The translations under genes and the position numbers were made by a program. Shown here one piece after another: positions 17,068-25,372 of a DNA stretch of 64,000 bases. The DNA comes from Paludibaculum sp. (GTDB taxonomy: Bacteria > Acidobacteriota > Terriglobia > Bryobacterales > Bryobacteraceae). The notes under the pieces are model-generated. The model was given only the letters and a program-made list of their open reading frames with translations. It was not told where the DNA came from and ran no database searches. Position 1 is the first letter of the stretch, and the number at the start of each line of letters is the position of its first letter. The stretch lies in contig JARKQJ010000115.1 of NCBI GenBank assembly GCA_029973955.1, positions 124,001 through 188,000 of the forward strand. Reading direction: 5' to 3'.

Positions 17068-18282
17068 ATGCCCGCCTCCACGTGGCGAATCTGGATCCCT
17101 GCCATCTCGATGCTGCTCGTCTCACTGATCAGCTACATCGATCGCAACACTCTCGCCCTGCTCGCCCCCACCATCCTGAAAGAGACGCACCTGACGGCTG
17201 AGCAGTACGGTTGGATCATCTCCGCCTTCTCCATTGCGTACATGGTGGGCAATCCGCTGTGGGGCCGTTGGCTGGACCGCTGGGGCGTGCGGGGCGGCAT
17301 GTCGCTGGCTGTGGCCTTCTGGACCGCCGCTTCGGCGGCGCACGCACTGGTCTCCAGCTTCCTGGGCTTCGCCGCCGCCCGGGCCGCGCTGGGCTTCGGA
17401 GAAGGCGCTACTTTTCCCGGTGGCCTGCGCACCGTGGTGCAGACGCTGCCGGAGCGCTTCCGCGCCCGCGGCGTGGCGATCGCCTACAGCGGCGGCTCGC
17501 TGGGCGCCGTGCTCACTCCGCTGATCGTCACGCCGATCTTCGCCGCCTGGGGCTGGCGCGCGGCGTTCCTCTTTACCGGTCTGGCCGGCCTGCTCTGGCT
17601 GCTGTGGTGGAGCTTCGTCAGCCGGAGGGAAGAACTGCAGGCGATCCGCGTGCAGCACAGCGCCAGGCCCACGCCGATCCCCTACTCCGACCGGCGCCTG
17701 TGGGCTTTCATGGCCTCGTATGCGTTGGGCTGCATCCCGCTGGCGTTTGTGATCTATCAGGCGCCACTCTACTTCAGCCGTGCCCTGGGCAAGACGCAGA
17801 TCGAGATCGGCGCCGTGTTGTGGATCCCGCCGCTTGGCTGGGAGTGCGGCTACTTTCTGTGGGGCTATGTCGTGGACCGTCTGCGCAACGGTCTGGACGA
17901 TCCGCTGCCCGTCTACCGCCGCTTGACCATCGCCGCCGCGCTGGGCACACTGCCGCTGGCGCTGGGTCCGCACATCACGTCGTTCCCGCTGCTGCTGCTA
18001 CTCTTCTTTTGGGCGATGTTCGTGGCCGGCGGCAACATCATTGTGAGCATCAGTTACGCCACGCACATCTTCACCACCGCCCATGCCGGGCTCATCGCCG
18101 GCCTGGGCGCCGGCGCCTGGTCCGCCTTTGTCGCCCTATCCATGCCGTGGTTTGGCCGGTTGATGGACGCGCGCTCCTGGCAGGCTTCCTTCGCACTGGC
18201 CACAGCGATTCCGCTGCTGGGCTTCGGATTGTGGTTGTGGTGGAGCCGGCCGCGCGTCTCTACCCGAGCGGCTGGCGGATGA
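17068..18282 (+). CDS. MFS transporter, ACS (anion:cation symporter)-like
   Basis: 404 residues with about 12 membrane segments. The first helix region SLISYIDRNTLALLAPTI and the loop WGRWLDRWGVRGGM (MFS motif A variant) are typical of the hexuronate/glucarate/organic anion ACS subfamily, and the GLRTVVQTLPERFRARGVAIAYSGGSLGAVLTP segment is also characteristic. It would carry a small organic anion or sugar acid into the cell with protons. A uronate substrate is attractive because uronate-catabolic genes lie at about 51-54 kb, but this is inference. Its last 23 bp overlap the convergent PIG-L gene. Confidence 0.85.
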   Translation: MPASTWRIWIPAISMLLVSLISYIDRNTLALLAPTILKETHLTAEQYGWIISAFSIAYMVGNPLWGRWLDRWGVRGGMSLAVAFWTAASAAHALVSSFLGFAAARAALGFGEGATFPGGLRTVVQTLPERFRARGVAIAYSGGSLGAVLTPLIVTPIFAAWGWRAAFLFTGLAGLLWLLWWSFVSRREELQAIRVQHSARPTPIPYSDRRLWAFMASYALGCIPLAFVIYQAPLYFSRALGKTQIEIGAVLWIPPLGWECGYFLWGYVVDRLRNGLDDPLPVYRRLTIAAALGTLPLALGPHITSFPLLLLLFFWAMFVAGGNIIVSISYATHIFTTAHAGLIAGLGAGAWSAFVALSMPWFGRLMDARSWQASFALATAIPLLGFGLWLWWSRPRVSTRAAGG

Positions 18283-19024
18283 GTGAGGCCAGCGCCTCCT
18301 GCAGCACGGGCGTGCGCGGGTAGGCATGCCCACCATATTGGCGGAAGCCTTCGGCCCACTCCACGCCGCAGAGTTTTCCACGAGAGCGCGTCCATTCCTC
18401 CATCGTCTCGATGAAGTTGTCCATGCCGTGCTGCTTCAGCAGCCACGCCCGCTGGCTCTTGTGCGCGGCCAGCATCTCGCGCTTGCGGTCCATGACGGTG
18501 CCAACGTCGAAGAAGAACTGGGCGGAGATCACATCGCCGAAACGATCGATGCCTTCGGCGGGGTCGAGGTAATAGAGGTGCGGGATGCGGTCGAGGGCCG
18601 GAGCCTGGTCGAAGGTCTGGGTGCCGTAGTTTGGCGCGGAGGCGCCGAAGCAGGCGTCGGTGACGAGCTTCGAGGTGGCTTCGTGATCGCAATGGTAGTC
18701 ACGGGGAGAGGCGGTGAGCACGACATCGGGCCGGAAGCGGCGCAGGGAAGCGGTCACCCTCCTGCGCGAGGGGTCGTCTTCGAATATGGTCAAGTCCTTG
18801 AAGCCCACCCAATGATGCTCGGCGCCGATCAGGGATGCCGCGCGGGAGGCCTCCTGGCGGCGGATGTCGGCGGTCTCCTGCGGACCGAACTCCACGCTGC
18901 CGCAATCGCCGGAAGTCATGGTGGCGATGGTGATGTGATGGCCCGCCGCGGCCAGGAGGGCTAAAGTGCCGCCGGCCAGAAACTCGGCGTCGTCGGGATG
19001 GGCGTGCAGGCAGAGGATGCGCAT
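18260..19024 (-). CDS. PIG-L family zinc deacetylase
   Basis: 254 residues without signal peptide. The N-terminal MRILCLHAHPDDAEFLAGGTLA holds the HPDD zinc motif of the LmbE/PIG-L family, and PRDYHCDHEATSKLV supplies the second HxxH-type zinc site. The family removes N-acetyl groups from GlcNAc-linked compounds, including the MshB/BshB reaction in mycothiol and bacillithiol synthesis. Because bshA lies in this window (25.4 kb), a BshB role is possible but not shown. The ATG overlaps the TAA of the upstream 60-residue cysteine-rich gene (TAATG), so it is translated as the third gene of a trio. Confidence 0.9.
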   Translation of the reverse strand: MRILCLHAHPDDAEFLAGGTLALLAAAGHHITIATMTSGDCGSVEFGPQETADIRRQEASRAASLIGAEHHWVGFKDLTIFEDDPSRRRVTASLRRFRPDVVLTASPRDYHCDHEATSKLVTDACFGASAPNYGTQTFDQAPALDRIPHLYYLDPAEGIDRFGDVISAQFFFDVGTVMDRKREMLAAHKSQRAWLLKQHGMDNFIETMEEWTRSRGKLCGVEWAEGFRQYGGHAYPRTPVLQEALASLIRQPLG

Positions 19025-19206
19025 TATTGACGTTCCCCCGAGTTACGCATCTGTTCGCATTCGCAGCAGTCGCTGCAGCGCTGGCACTTCTGGCAAAGGT
19101 GGTTGGCGCAGGCGTCCTTGGTGCACCACACGCAGATCTCGGTGGAACTCTCTCCGCAGATGCTGCAGTGGAAGAGCGGACCATGCGCCGGTGCTGGCGG
19201 ATTCAC
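19024..19206 (-). CDS. 60-residue cysteine-rich zinc-finger-like protein
   Basis: A small gene starting with GTG that overlaps the stop of the upstream secreted-protein gene (GTGA) and ending in TAA that overlaps the PIG-L ATG. The protein has 11 cysteines: CSIC (14-17), CVWC (25-28), Cys33, CQKC (38-41), CQRC, CCEC (to 50), plus His36. Pairs of CxxC knuckles with an intervening ACANHLC segment look like a B-box/treble-clef zinc-binding fold. No signal peptide. I infer structural zinc binding; the partner and role are unknown. Its tight coupling on both sides argues that it is a real gene and works with its neighbours. Confidence 0.75.
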   Translation of the reverse strand: MNPPAPAHGPLFHCSICGESSTEICVWCTKDACANHLCQKCQRCSDCCECEQMRNSGERQ

Positions 19207-19721
19207 TTGCGGCCTCCCTGCTTCAACGTTTTCTCCCTGCAACGCTGTGCCTCCTGTTCGGCGCTCTCCAATTCCTTCTCCCGCACGGCCGAGAGCTCCA
19301 TCACGTGCTGGCGCAACCAGTCGCGGCTGGCGCCGGCCGCGAGAATTTCGCTGTCGAGCAGATCCGCCACCGCCGGATTCTGGTAGCGCCGCACCGCCTG
19401 GCTGATGCTGGAAGAGAGCTGCAGCAGGCTTTCGAGCCGCACCAGGGTCTCCACCGCGAGCGTGAGCTTGGCCGGTTGCGCGGCGAAGCGCACGGCGGCG
19501 TTCTGCACGAATCCGATCTGCTCCAGGCAGTCCTTGTACTGCTTTTCGTAGGCGGCCGGCGCGCCTGCCGCCGTCCACTTCTCCGGCTGAAGTTGATCGA
19601 ACAAAGGCCGCAGGCGCGCGGCCTCCGGGCCGATCTTTTCAGCCCGCGGCTTCAAATCCCAATCGGGCGCGATGCCAGGCGATTGGACGGCCAGCAGCAC
19701 AATAGCAATTCCGGTGAACAC
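19203..19721 (-). CDS. Secreted helical protein of unknown function
   Basis: 172 residues from a GTG. An N-terminal hydrophobic stretch (residues 3-13) followed by SPGIAP looks like a signal peptide. The rest is helical and charged, with a likely coiled-coil end (MELSAVREKELESAEQEAQRCREKTLKQ). I do not recognise a family. It is the first gene of a three-gene run with the cysteine-rich protein and PIG-L deacetylase, with GTGA overlap downstream. The frame has normal codon bias, so it is probably real. Confidence 0.65.
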   Translation of the reverse strand: MFTGIAIVLLAVQSPGIAPDWDLKPRAEKIGPEAARLRPLFDQLQPEKWTAAGAPAAYEKQYKDCLEQIGFVQNAAVRFAAQPAKLTLAVETLVRLESLLQLSSSISQAVRRYQNPAVADLLDSEILAAGASRDWLRQHVMELSAVREKELESAEQEAQRCREKTLKQGGRK

Positions 19722-19772
19722 TCTACCGCTAGTTTACCCGCACCGCCGTGCGCGAGTGTGGAGTGAACAGGG

Positions 19773-20582
19773 CTAGTTGCCCGGGGGAGGAGGCGGGGGG
19801 GGAGGAGGTGGAGGCGGAGTAGCGCCCGTGTCTCCGGGGAGGCCGCCGGTGGGAGGCGTGGGCACGCTGGTGGGTACGCCGGCGCCGCCGCCGCCAGGCA
19901 GGCGGGGCGTGCGAAGCAGAATCTGCCAGATGGCATCCGCGACATACTGCATCACGCGGCCCTTGTCCACGCGGTGCGAGGCGGAGAGCGGAGAGTTCCG
20001 GTAGACCACCAGTTCATCGCCGCCGTTGAGAATCTTGGGATCGCCGTCGCGCGGCATCAGGCGGTGCTCCACGGCTACCTGGCCTTCTTCCACGGCGACG
20101 TGCGTGGTTTCGTCGTCGTCGTCGACGCTGATGTCGAAGGTGGTGCCACGGACGGAGATGACGGCAGTGGGCGTGTGGACGCGGTTTGGATTCGGCTGGC
20201 CGCCCAGCTTCTGGATGTGGACGCGGATGCGGCCCAGCCAGACGTCCACCAGGTCGCGCCAGTTGCCGGGGTTGGCCCGGAAGGTGACGCGCGAATTCGG
20301 GAACACCTCGAAGGTGCTGCCGTCGGAAACCTGGAAGGAGGCGTACCCGTCTGGACCAGTAACAATGATCTGCCTGGCCTGGATGGTGTCTCCCGCGGAG
20401 ACCGCCCACAACCCTGCATCGCGGATGAGATTGACGTTGCCTTGCACCTCGACCGCTTTCGCCGCAGTGTCGCCCACCCAGGGCATCTGCAGGCCGGATT
20501 GTGCGGACGCAGGGGGAGTGAGCGCCAGCAGCAACAACGCTGCCGTCGCCAGTCCAAACCGCTGGTGCATGGTCGGGTACAT
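19773..20582 (-). CDS. Secreted FecR-domain protein with polyproline tail
   Basis: 269 residues. A signal peptide ends near PPASAQ. The FecR domain covers about residues 40-180: EVQGNVNLIRDAGLWAVSAGDTIQ, GPDGYASFQVSDGSTFEVFPNSRVTF, VHTPTAVISVRGTTFDISVDDDDETTHVAVEEGQVAVEH. The C-terminus is low complexity, ending in a run of 12 prolines. In classical systems FecR transduces signals to an ECF sigma factor, but there is no sigma gene here and the signal peptide places the domain outside the cytoplasm, as in many acidobacterial FecR-like surface proteins. ATG 20582 is used; ATG 20570 is also possible. Confidence 0.8.
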   Translation of the reverse strand: MYPTMHQRFGLATAALLLLALTPPASAQSGLQMPWVGDTAAKAVEVQGNVNLIRDAGLWAVSAGDTIQARQIIVTGPDGYASFQVSDGSTFEVFPNSRVTFRANPGNWRDLVDVWLGRIRVHIQKLGGQPNPNRVHTPTAVISVRGTTFDISVDDDDETTHVAVEEGQVAVEHRLMPRDGDPKILNGGDELVVYRNSPLSASHRVDKGRVMQYVADAIWQILLRTPRLPGGGGAGVPTSVPTPPTGGLPGDTGATPPPPPPPPPPPPGN

Positions 20583-20726
20583 ACAGAGTCCCGTAAGTTC
20601 CTACTCTATCACCAAAATTGCAAAGCAACTAGTGGGCCTTGACCCGTTTGTGTTGAGAAATCAAGGGCCTAGATGCAGTTTGTGAAAGAAACTTCCGATA
20701 GACTCAGGGTAGAATGGACGCAGGAC

Positions 20727-22640
20727 ATGGGTCACTTGTCCACAACCCGGAACATCGCCGGCCTGCTGCTGGCAGCCGCCGTGCTGTCGCTGCCGGTGGA
20801 TGCGCAGAACGCGGGCGCCCGCCTGCGTTGGCGTCCGGTGGGCAATACAAGCCTGATTTCCGGGCTCGCCTCCAATCGCGGTGGACCGGTGGAAGCGGTT
20901 TGGTTTCAATCCGATTCGAGCATCGCCACGCGTCTCTCGGGAGGCCGGGTGTTCGTTACCACGGACATGGAGACCTGGCGGCGCGACGATTCCGCTCCGG
21001 CGCCCAGTGCTGCTCCCGCCCCCCCAGACGCAACCGTGGCCCCCGAACGCGGGGCGAAACTGCGCGCCACGCGGCCTGGTTCCAATGTGGTTTTCGCCGC
21101 TGGCCGTTACGCCTGGAAATCCGAGGACGGCGGCCTCAACTGGACGAATCTCACCTACTACAAAGGCGAATCGATCCTCGGCGGCGCCATCCGGGAGCTG
21201 GCTGTAGATCCCTCTGATGAGCAGAGAATCGCTGTCGCCGCCGACTCCGGCGTCTGGTTTTCGGCCGATGGCGGCTTGAGCTGGCAGGGACTGAATGATG
21301 GCCTGCCGAACCTGCCGGTGCGCCGGATTCTGGCAGCGCCCGCCGGGACGCGCGGTGTTGTAATCGGTGTCGCCAAGGCCGATGGAGAACTCACGGCCAT
21401 GGAGTGGGCTCCGGCGCAGAGTCTCGGCTGGAAGCCGGTCTCCGACGACCCGCTGCGGGCCGAAGACGCGGCCAGGCAGCAGTTGTCTGTGGTGCTTGGC
21501 GCGGAGATCACCGCCGCCGCTTCCAATGGCGACACAGTTTTTGCCGGTGATTCGAGTGGCCGGCTCTTCGTCTCCGCCGATGCCGGCCGGACGTGGCGCA
21601 CCTTCGTTGCGGCCGAAGGCGGCGCCCGGGTGGAGCGCTTCTGGCTCGATCCGGCCGACCGCAGTTTTGCCTTAGCCGCGCTTTCGGCGGAATCCGGCCT
21701 CGGGCCGCGGATCGTGCGTACCCTCAATGGCGGAGGCTATTGGGACGACCTCTCCGCCAACCTCCCGGCCGGGGCGGCTTATGGAGTGGCAGCGGACCGC
21801 ACCACCGGGGCTGTGTATGCGGCTACGGACACAGGCATCTATTTCACCTACGCCGACCTACGCGCACCCGCACCGCCCACCGCATGGCAGGCGATCGGCG
21901 GCGGCCTGCCGCCGTCCGCGGTGCGAGACGTCCGGATCGACGCCGCCGGAAACCTTCTGTTGGCAGCCTTGGATGGATACGGGATCTACGCCGTGCTGGC
22001 GCCGCACCGCCAGCGCGCGCCGCAACTGGCTCACTCGGCGGACTACGCAGCCCGGCCGGCCGCGCCCGGCGCGCTGCTGAGTGTCGTGGGCGCCCGGGCT
22101 TCCGCTGTGATGGCCGGCGGAGCCGCCGCGCCGGTCCTGGCGGCATCCGACGAAGAATCTCAAATCCAGGTGCCTTTTGAGGCGGCTGGGAGCTCCATGC
22201 AGGTAGTGGTGAACGCGGCACAGGGCCGCGTCACGTTCGGCGTGCCGCTCCGGGCCACCGCACCCGCCATCCTGATCGACCGCGACGGCACGCCCATGCT
22301 GCTGGATGCCCTTTCCGGCGCGCAACTCGATCTCCTCAACCCGGCGCGGCCGGGCATGAAACTCCAAATCCTGATGAGCGGCCTCGGCAAGGTGCAGCCC
22401 GAATGGCCCACCGGCCTGCAGGCGCCGCTCGAAGACGCCCCGCGTGTCACCGCGCCCCTCAAGGCCGCGCTCAACGGCGTACCTCTGCAGATCGGCCGCG
22501 CCACCCTGGCGCCTGGCTACATTGGTTATTACCTGGTGGAACTGGACCTGCCCGAACTGCTCGACAGCGGCGCCTCTGAACTCGTGGTGGAAGCCGCGGG
22601 CGTCGAAAGCAACCGGGTGCGCGTCTACGTCAGCCAATAG
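20727..22640 (+). CDS. Secreted beta-propeller protein with TIGR03437-like C-terminal domain
   Basis: 637 residues from ATG 20727, which begins a signal peptide (LLLAAAVLSLPVDAQ); the longer ORF start at 20673 would put 18 polar residues before it. The middle contains BNR/sortilin-type propeller blades (WKSEDGGLNWTNLTYY, WFSADGGLSWQGLNDG, FVSADAGRTWRTF). The last 200 residues (PGALLSVVG ... IQVPFEA ... VVVNAAQG ... GYIGYYLVELDLP ... VRVYVSQ) match the C-terminal domain that is expanded in Solibacter (TIGR03437). The function of that domain is unknown, probably cell-surface related. TAGAAT at 20710-20715 is a possible -10 element. The methyltransferase gene follows after 15 bp. Confidence 0.8.
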   Translation: MGHLSTTRNIAGLLLAAAVLSLPVDAQNAGARLRWRPVGNTSLISGLASNRGGPVEAVWFQSDSSIATRLSGGRVFVTTDMETWRRDDSAPAPSAAPAPPDATVAPERGAKLRATRPGSNVVFAAGRYAWKSEDGGLNWTNLTYYKGESILGGAIRELAVDPSDEQRIAVAADSGVWFSADGGLSWQGLNDGLPNLPVRRILAAPAGTRGVVIGVAKADGELTAMEWAPAQSLGWKPVSDDPLRAEDAARQQLSVVLGAEITAAASNGDTVFAGDSSGRLFVSADAGRTWRTFVAAEGGARVERFWLDPADRSFALAALSAESGLGPRIVRTLNGGGYWDDLSANLPAGAAYGVAADRTTGAVYAATDTGIYFTYADLRAPAPPTAWQAIGGGLPPSAVRDVRIDAAGNLLLAALDGYGIYAVLAPHRQRAPQLAHSADYAARPAAPGALLSVVGARASAVMAGGAAAPVLAASDEESQIQVPFEAAGSSMQVVVNAAQGRVTFGVPLRATAPAILIDRDGTPMLLDALSGAQLDLLNPARPGMKLQILMSGLGKVQPEWPTGLQAPLEDAPRVTAPLKAALNGVPLQIGRATLAPGYIGYYLVELDLPELLDSGASELVVEAAGVESNRVRVYVSQ

Positions 22641-22655
22641 GAGGAAATTTCCGGA

Positions 22656-23195
22656 ATGCGAACTTGGATCAGCCTGGCTGTGCTGCTGTGCGCGACCGCC
22701 GCCCTCGGGCAGGACACGAAGAGCGTGGAAAAGCTGGCGCCTTACTACCCGACGCCGGAGACTGTGGTGGAGCGCATGCTCAAGCTTGGAGGCCTCAAGG
22801 CCGGCGAGAAGATGTTCGACCTCGGCAGCGGAGACGGCCGCATTGTGATCATGGCCGCCGAGAAATTTAAGGCCGATGCCACGGGTGTCGAATTCGACGC
22901 CGACCTCGTCAAGGAATCTTCCACGCGCATCCGCTCGTTGGGTCTGGAGAAGCGTGCGCGGATCATCCACGGCGACATTGCCAAGCAGGACTTTTCCTCC
23001 GCCGCGCTGCTCACCGTCTACCTCTTGCCCACCTCGAACTCCAAGATTCGTCCCCTGCTCGAGAAGCAGCTCAAGCCGGGCACGCGCATCGTCGCCCACG
23101 ACTTTACCTTCCAGGACTGGACACCCATCAAGGAAGAGCACATCGAAGACGACGGCGAAGGGCGCAGCCACACGCTCTACCTGTATGTCCGTTGA
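22656..23195 (+). CDS. Class I SAM-dependent methyltransferase with signal peptide
   Basis: 179 residues, preceded by AGGAGGAAAT. After an apparent signal peptide (MRTWISLAVLLCATAALGQ) comes a class I methyltransferase fold: PTPETVVERMLKLGGLKAGEKMFDLGSGDGR (motif I, SAM-binding GxGxG variant), ATGVEFDADLV (motif II acidic residue), IIHGDI and LLTVYLLP (motif IV region). The substrate is unknown; similar proteins are annotated as lysine or DOT1-like methyltransferases. Export of a SAM-dependent enzyme is odd because SAM is cytosolic; the hydrophobic start may instead be an uncleaved anchor. It probably shares a transcript with the upstream propeller gene. Confidence 0.8.
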   Translation: MRTWISLAVLLCATAALGQDTKSVEKLAPYYPTPETVVERMLKLGGLKAGEKMFDLGSGDGRIVIMAAEKFKADATGVEFDADLVKESSTRIRSLGLEKRARIIHGDIAKQDFSSAALLTVYLLPTSNSKIRPLLEKQLKPGTRIVAHDFTFQDWTPIKEEHIEDDGEGRSHTLYLYVR

Positions 23196-23213
23196 CCGTT
23201 ACGGAGCCAGCCG

Positions 23214-24374
23214 GTGATCGTCACTGACCAGATCGTGCTGCCGTACCTCTGGCGGCGCTATCTCAGTTTCCTCCGGGCGCTGACCGGCGCATCCTGCCTC
23301 TGGGTGGTGCTTGGCTCGGCAGGAATGCCGTCCGCCGCCTGGATCCTCCTCGTGCTTGGACTCACCATCTACAGTGTTGTCTCGATTTTCTGGCACTGGC
23401 AGGAGAGGCTCGACCGGCTCGACATCTTCAACCTCGTGCTCGATGTCTCCATCTTCTTCCTCTGTGCCGGGCTGGCCCACTCCGGCGGCTTCTGGCTCTC
23501 CGCGATGGCGGCGCTGTATCTCTTCCTGGCCACCTCCACCCTGCAGGACTGGCGCGACGTCCTACTGATCACAGTGGTGACGCTGGCCTTCGTCAACAGT
23601 GCCCAGCCGGTGGATGCGCAGAGGCTCCAGCCGCTTCTGTTGATTCTGGGCATGTTTGGTTGCGTGGTGGCGTTGCAGAAGCAGAGCCTGCTGGACCGGC
23701 TCTCCGCCTCCTCGCGGCAGGCCGTGATGTACCGGCTGGAAGCCCAGCGCGCCCGCGAGAGCGAACGCGAGCGGATCGCCGCGGATTTTCACGACGGCCC
23801 GCTGCAAAGCTTCATCTCCGTGCAAATGCGCCTGGAGGTAGTGCGGAAGATGCTCGAACGCAGCCACGAGGCGGGGCTCGAAGAGCTGCGCCAGTTGCGC
23901 GAGGTTTGCGACCGGCAGGTGACTGAGGTGCGCACCTTTGTGCGTGGGATGCGGCCCGTCGAACTCGATGGCGCGGGTCTGGCCTCATCGCTGCGCTCCA
24001 CCGTCGGCTTCTTTCAGAAGGATTCCGGCATCCCCACCACCTTCCACGCCGACCCGACGGCCATGCACGACGACATCGCCGCTTCCACAGAAATCGTCCA
24101 GATCGTCCGCGAAGCGCTCAACAATCTTCGCAAGCACTCCTCCGCTTCCCGGGCCACCGTGCGCATCGCTCGCACTGCCAGACACCTCACCATCAACGTG
24201 GAAGACGATGGCACGGGTTTCCCCTTCGCCGGGTCTTTCGATCTCGACGAACTCGAGATGCTCAAGATGGGACCCCGCAGCATCATGCGCCGCGTGAAGT
24301 CGCTGGAAGGCGACATGCTGCTGCACTCGCGCCCCGGACGCGGGTCGGAACTCAGCATCCGCCTGCCGCTATGA
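23214..24374 (+). CDS. Membrane sensor histidine kinase, NarL/DesK type
   Basis: 386 residues from GTG with GGAG seven bases upstream. Residues 15-155 form about six membrane helices with no extracellular sensor domain. The dimerisation domain is HisKA_3 type, ESERERIAADFHDGPLQ with phospho-acceptor His193, followed by an HATPase_c domain (EALNNLRKHS N-box, VEDDGTGF G1 box). Such kinases phosphorylate LuxR/NarL-type response regulators and often sense membrane state. No response regulator gene is adjacent, so it is an orphan. Its stop overlaps the ATG of the downstream lipoprotein gene (ATGA), which suggests a linked role. Confidence 0.88.
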   Translation: MIVTDQIVLPYLWRRYLSFLRALTGASCLWVVLGSAGMPSAAWILLVLGLTIYSVVSIFWHWQERLDRLDIFNLVLDVSIFFLCAGLAHSGGFWLSAMAALYLFLATSTLQDWRDVLLITVVTLAFVNSAQPVDAQRLQPLLLILGMFGCVVALQKQSLLDRLSASSRQAVMYRLEAQRARESERERIAADFHDGPLQSFISVQMRLEVVRKMLERSHEAGLEELRQLREVCDRQVTEVRTFVRGMRPVELDGAGLASSLRSTVGFFQKDSGIPTTFHADPTAMHDDIAASTEIVQIVREALNNLRKHSSASRATVRIARTARHLTINVEDDGTGFPFAGSFDLDELEMLKMGPRSIMRRVKSLEGDMLLHSRPGRGSELSIRLPL

Positions 24375-25339
24375 AGAAGCTCCTTCCGCTCCTGCTCGTT
24401 CTGGCCGGCTGCGCCCGATACGCCGATTTCACTCTGCCCACAGCCGGCGCGCCAGAGGAAGGTGCTTACACGTGGGAGGCCCGGCCCGCACCGGTCATCC
24501 CCAACCGCGGCGTAGACACGCTGAATCCTTCCGTCGCCGAGTGGCAAGGCGCCCTGCTGAACCTCTACTCCGTCTACGACGGCAAGACCTGGCACACGGA
24601 AGCCGCCACTTCCGGAGACGGGTTTGCCTGGGCGTCCGGCCGGCGCGTGCTCTCTCCCGATTCGAAGACCTGGGAAGGAGGCTATATCGCCGCCAATGGC
24701 GCCACCGTGGTGCGGAATGGAGAATTGCTCCACTTCTATCAGGGCGGGGATCCGCCCCGCATCGGACTCGCGCGATCCGCAGACGGCGCCGGGTTTCACC
24801 GCCTGCCCGAACCGGTGGTCGGCTTCGGCCCCCGCGGCTCCTGGGATGAGCGCGGTGCAGCCGACCCATACGTTCTCGAAACAGGCGGCAAGCTCTACCT
24901 CTACTACCTGGGCCAGGACCGCGCCCGCCGCCAGCGCCTCGGCCTGGCCGTTTCCGAGGACGGCACCGTTTGGACGAAGCTCCGCCAGAACCCGATCCTG
25001 GAACTCGGCGGCCCGGGCGCCTTCGACGAAAACGGCCTCGGCGAGCCCGCCGTATGGCAGGCGCATGGCTGGTGGTGGATGCTCTACACCGGCCGCGCGA
25101 GCAATGAGGTGCGCCGCATGGGATTGGCCCGTTCGCAAGACGGCGTGCGCTGGCAGAAGCTCGATCTCGTCATCTCGGGCACGGAGGCCTGGAACTCGAA
25201 GGTGGTTTGCGACGCGACGGTGATTCCCGAAGCGGCCCGCGTTCGCGTGTGGTTTGGCGGTGGCGACGACGCTCAGCCGGCCGAAAATCTGCATGGCCAG
25301 ATTGGCTACGGCGAGCTCATCTGGCGTCCGTCACACTGA
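24371..25339 (+). CDS. Lipoprotein with five-bladed-propeller (GH43/32-like) fold
   Basis: 322 residues. Lipobox LAGC with Cys14 marks an outer- or inner-membrane lipoprotein. The body has repeats typical of GH43/GH32/GH130-type propellers: LNPSVAEWQGALLNLYSVYDG, GGYIAANGATVVRNGELLHFYQGG, WDERGAADPYVLETGGKLYLYYLGQD, ENGLGEPAVWQAHGWWWMLYTG and KVVCDATVIPEAARVRVWFGGGD. Acidic residues in the ADPYV and LGEPAVW segments occupy positions where catalytic acids lie in these families. Substrate unknown; a glycan is likely. Translation is probably coupled to the sensor kinase by the 4-bp overlap. Confidence 0.7.
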   Translation: MKKLLPLLLVLAGCARYADFTLPTAGAPEEGAYTWEARPAPVIPNRGVDTLNPSVAEWQGALLNLYSVYDGKTWHTEAATSGDGFAWASGRRVLSPDSKTWEGGYIAANGATVVRNGELLHFYQGGDPPRIGLARSADGAGFHRLPEPVVGFGPRGSWDERGAADPYVLETGGKLYLYYLGQDRARRQRLGLAVSEDGTVWTKLRQNPILELGGPGAFDENGLGEPAVWQAHGWWWMLYTGRASNEVRRMGLARSQDGVRWQKLDLVISGTEAWNSKVVCDATVIPEAARVRVWFGGGDDAQPAENLHGQIGYGELIWRPSH

Positions 25340-25372
25340 CAATCAGGCTACTCTGAGCTTGACGGCCTTATC

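Noticed and set aside
19777..19830. Simple repeat of CCN/GGN triplets
   Set aside because: It encodes the polyproline tail of the FecR protein and is not a CRISPR or mobile-element repeat.
19773..20582. FecR protein as part of a sigma/anti-sigma uptake system
   Set aside because: No ECF sigma factor is nearby, and the FecR domain follows a signal peptide with no membrane helix between, so it is not a classical regulator.
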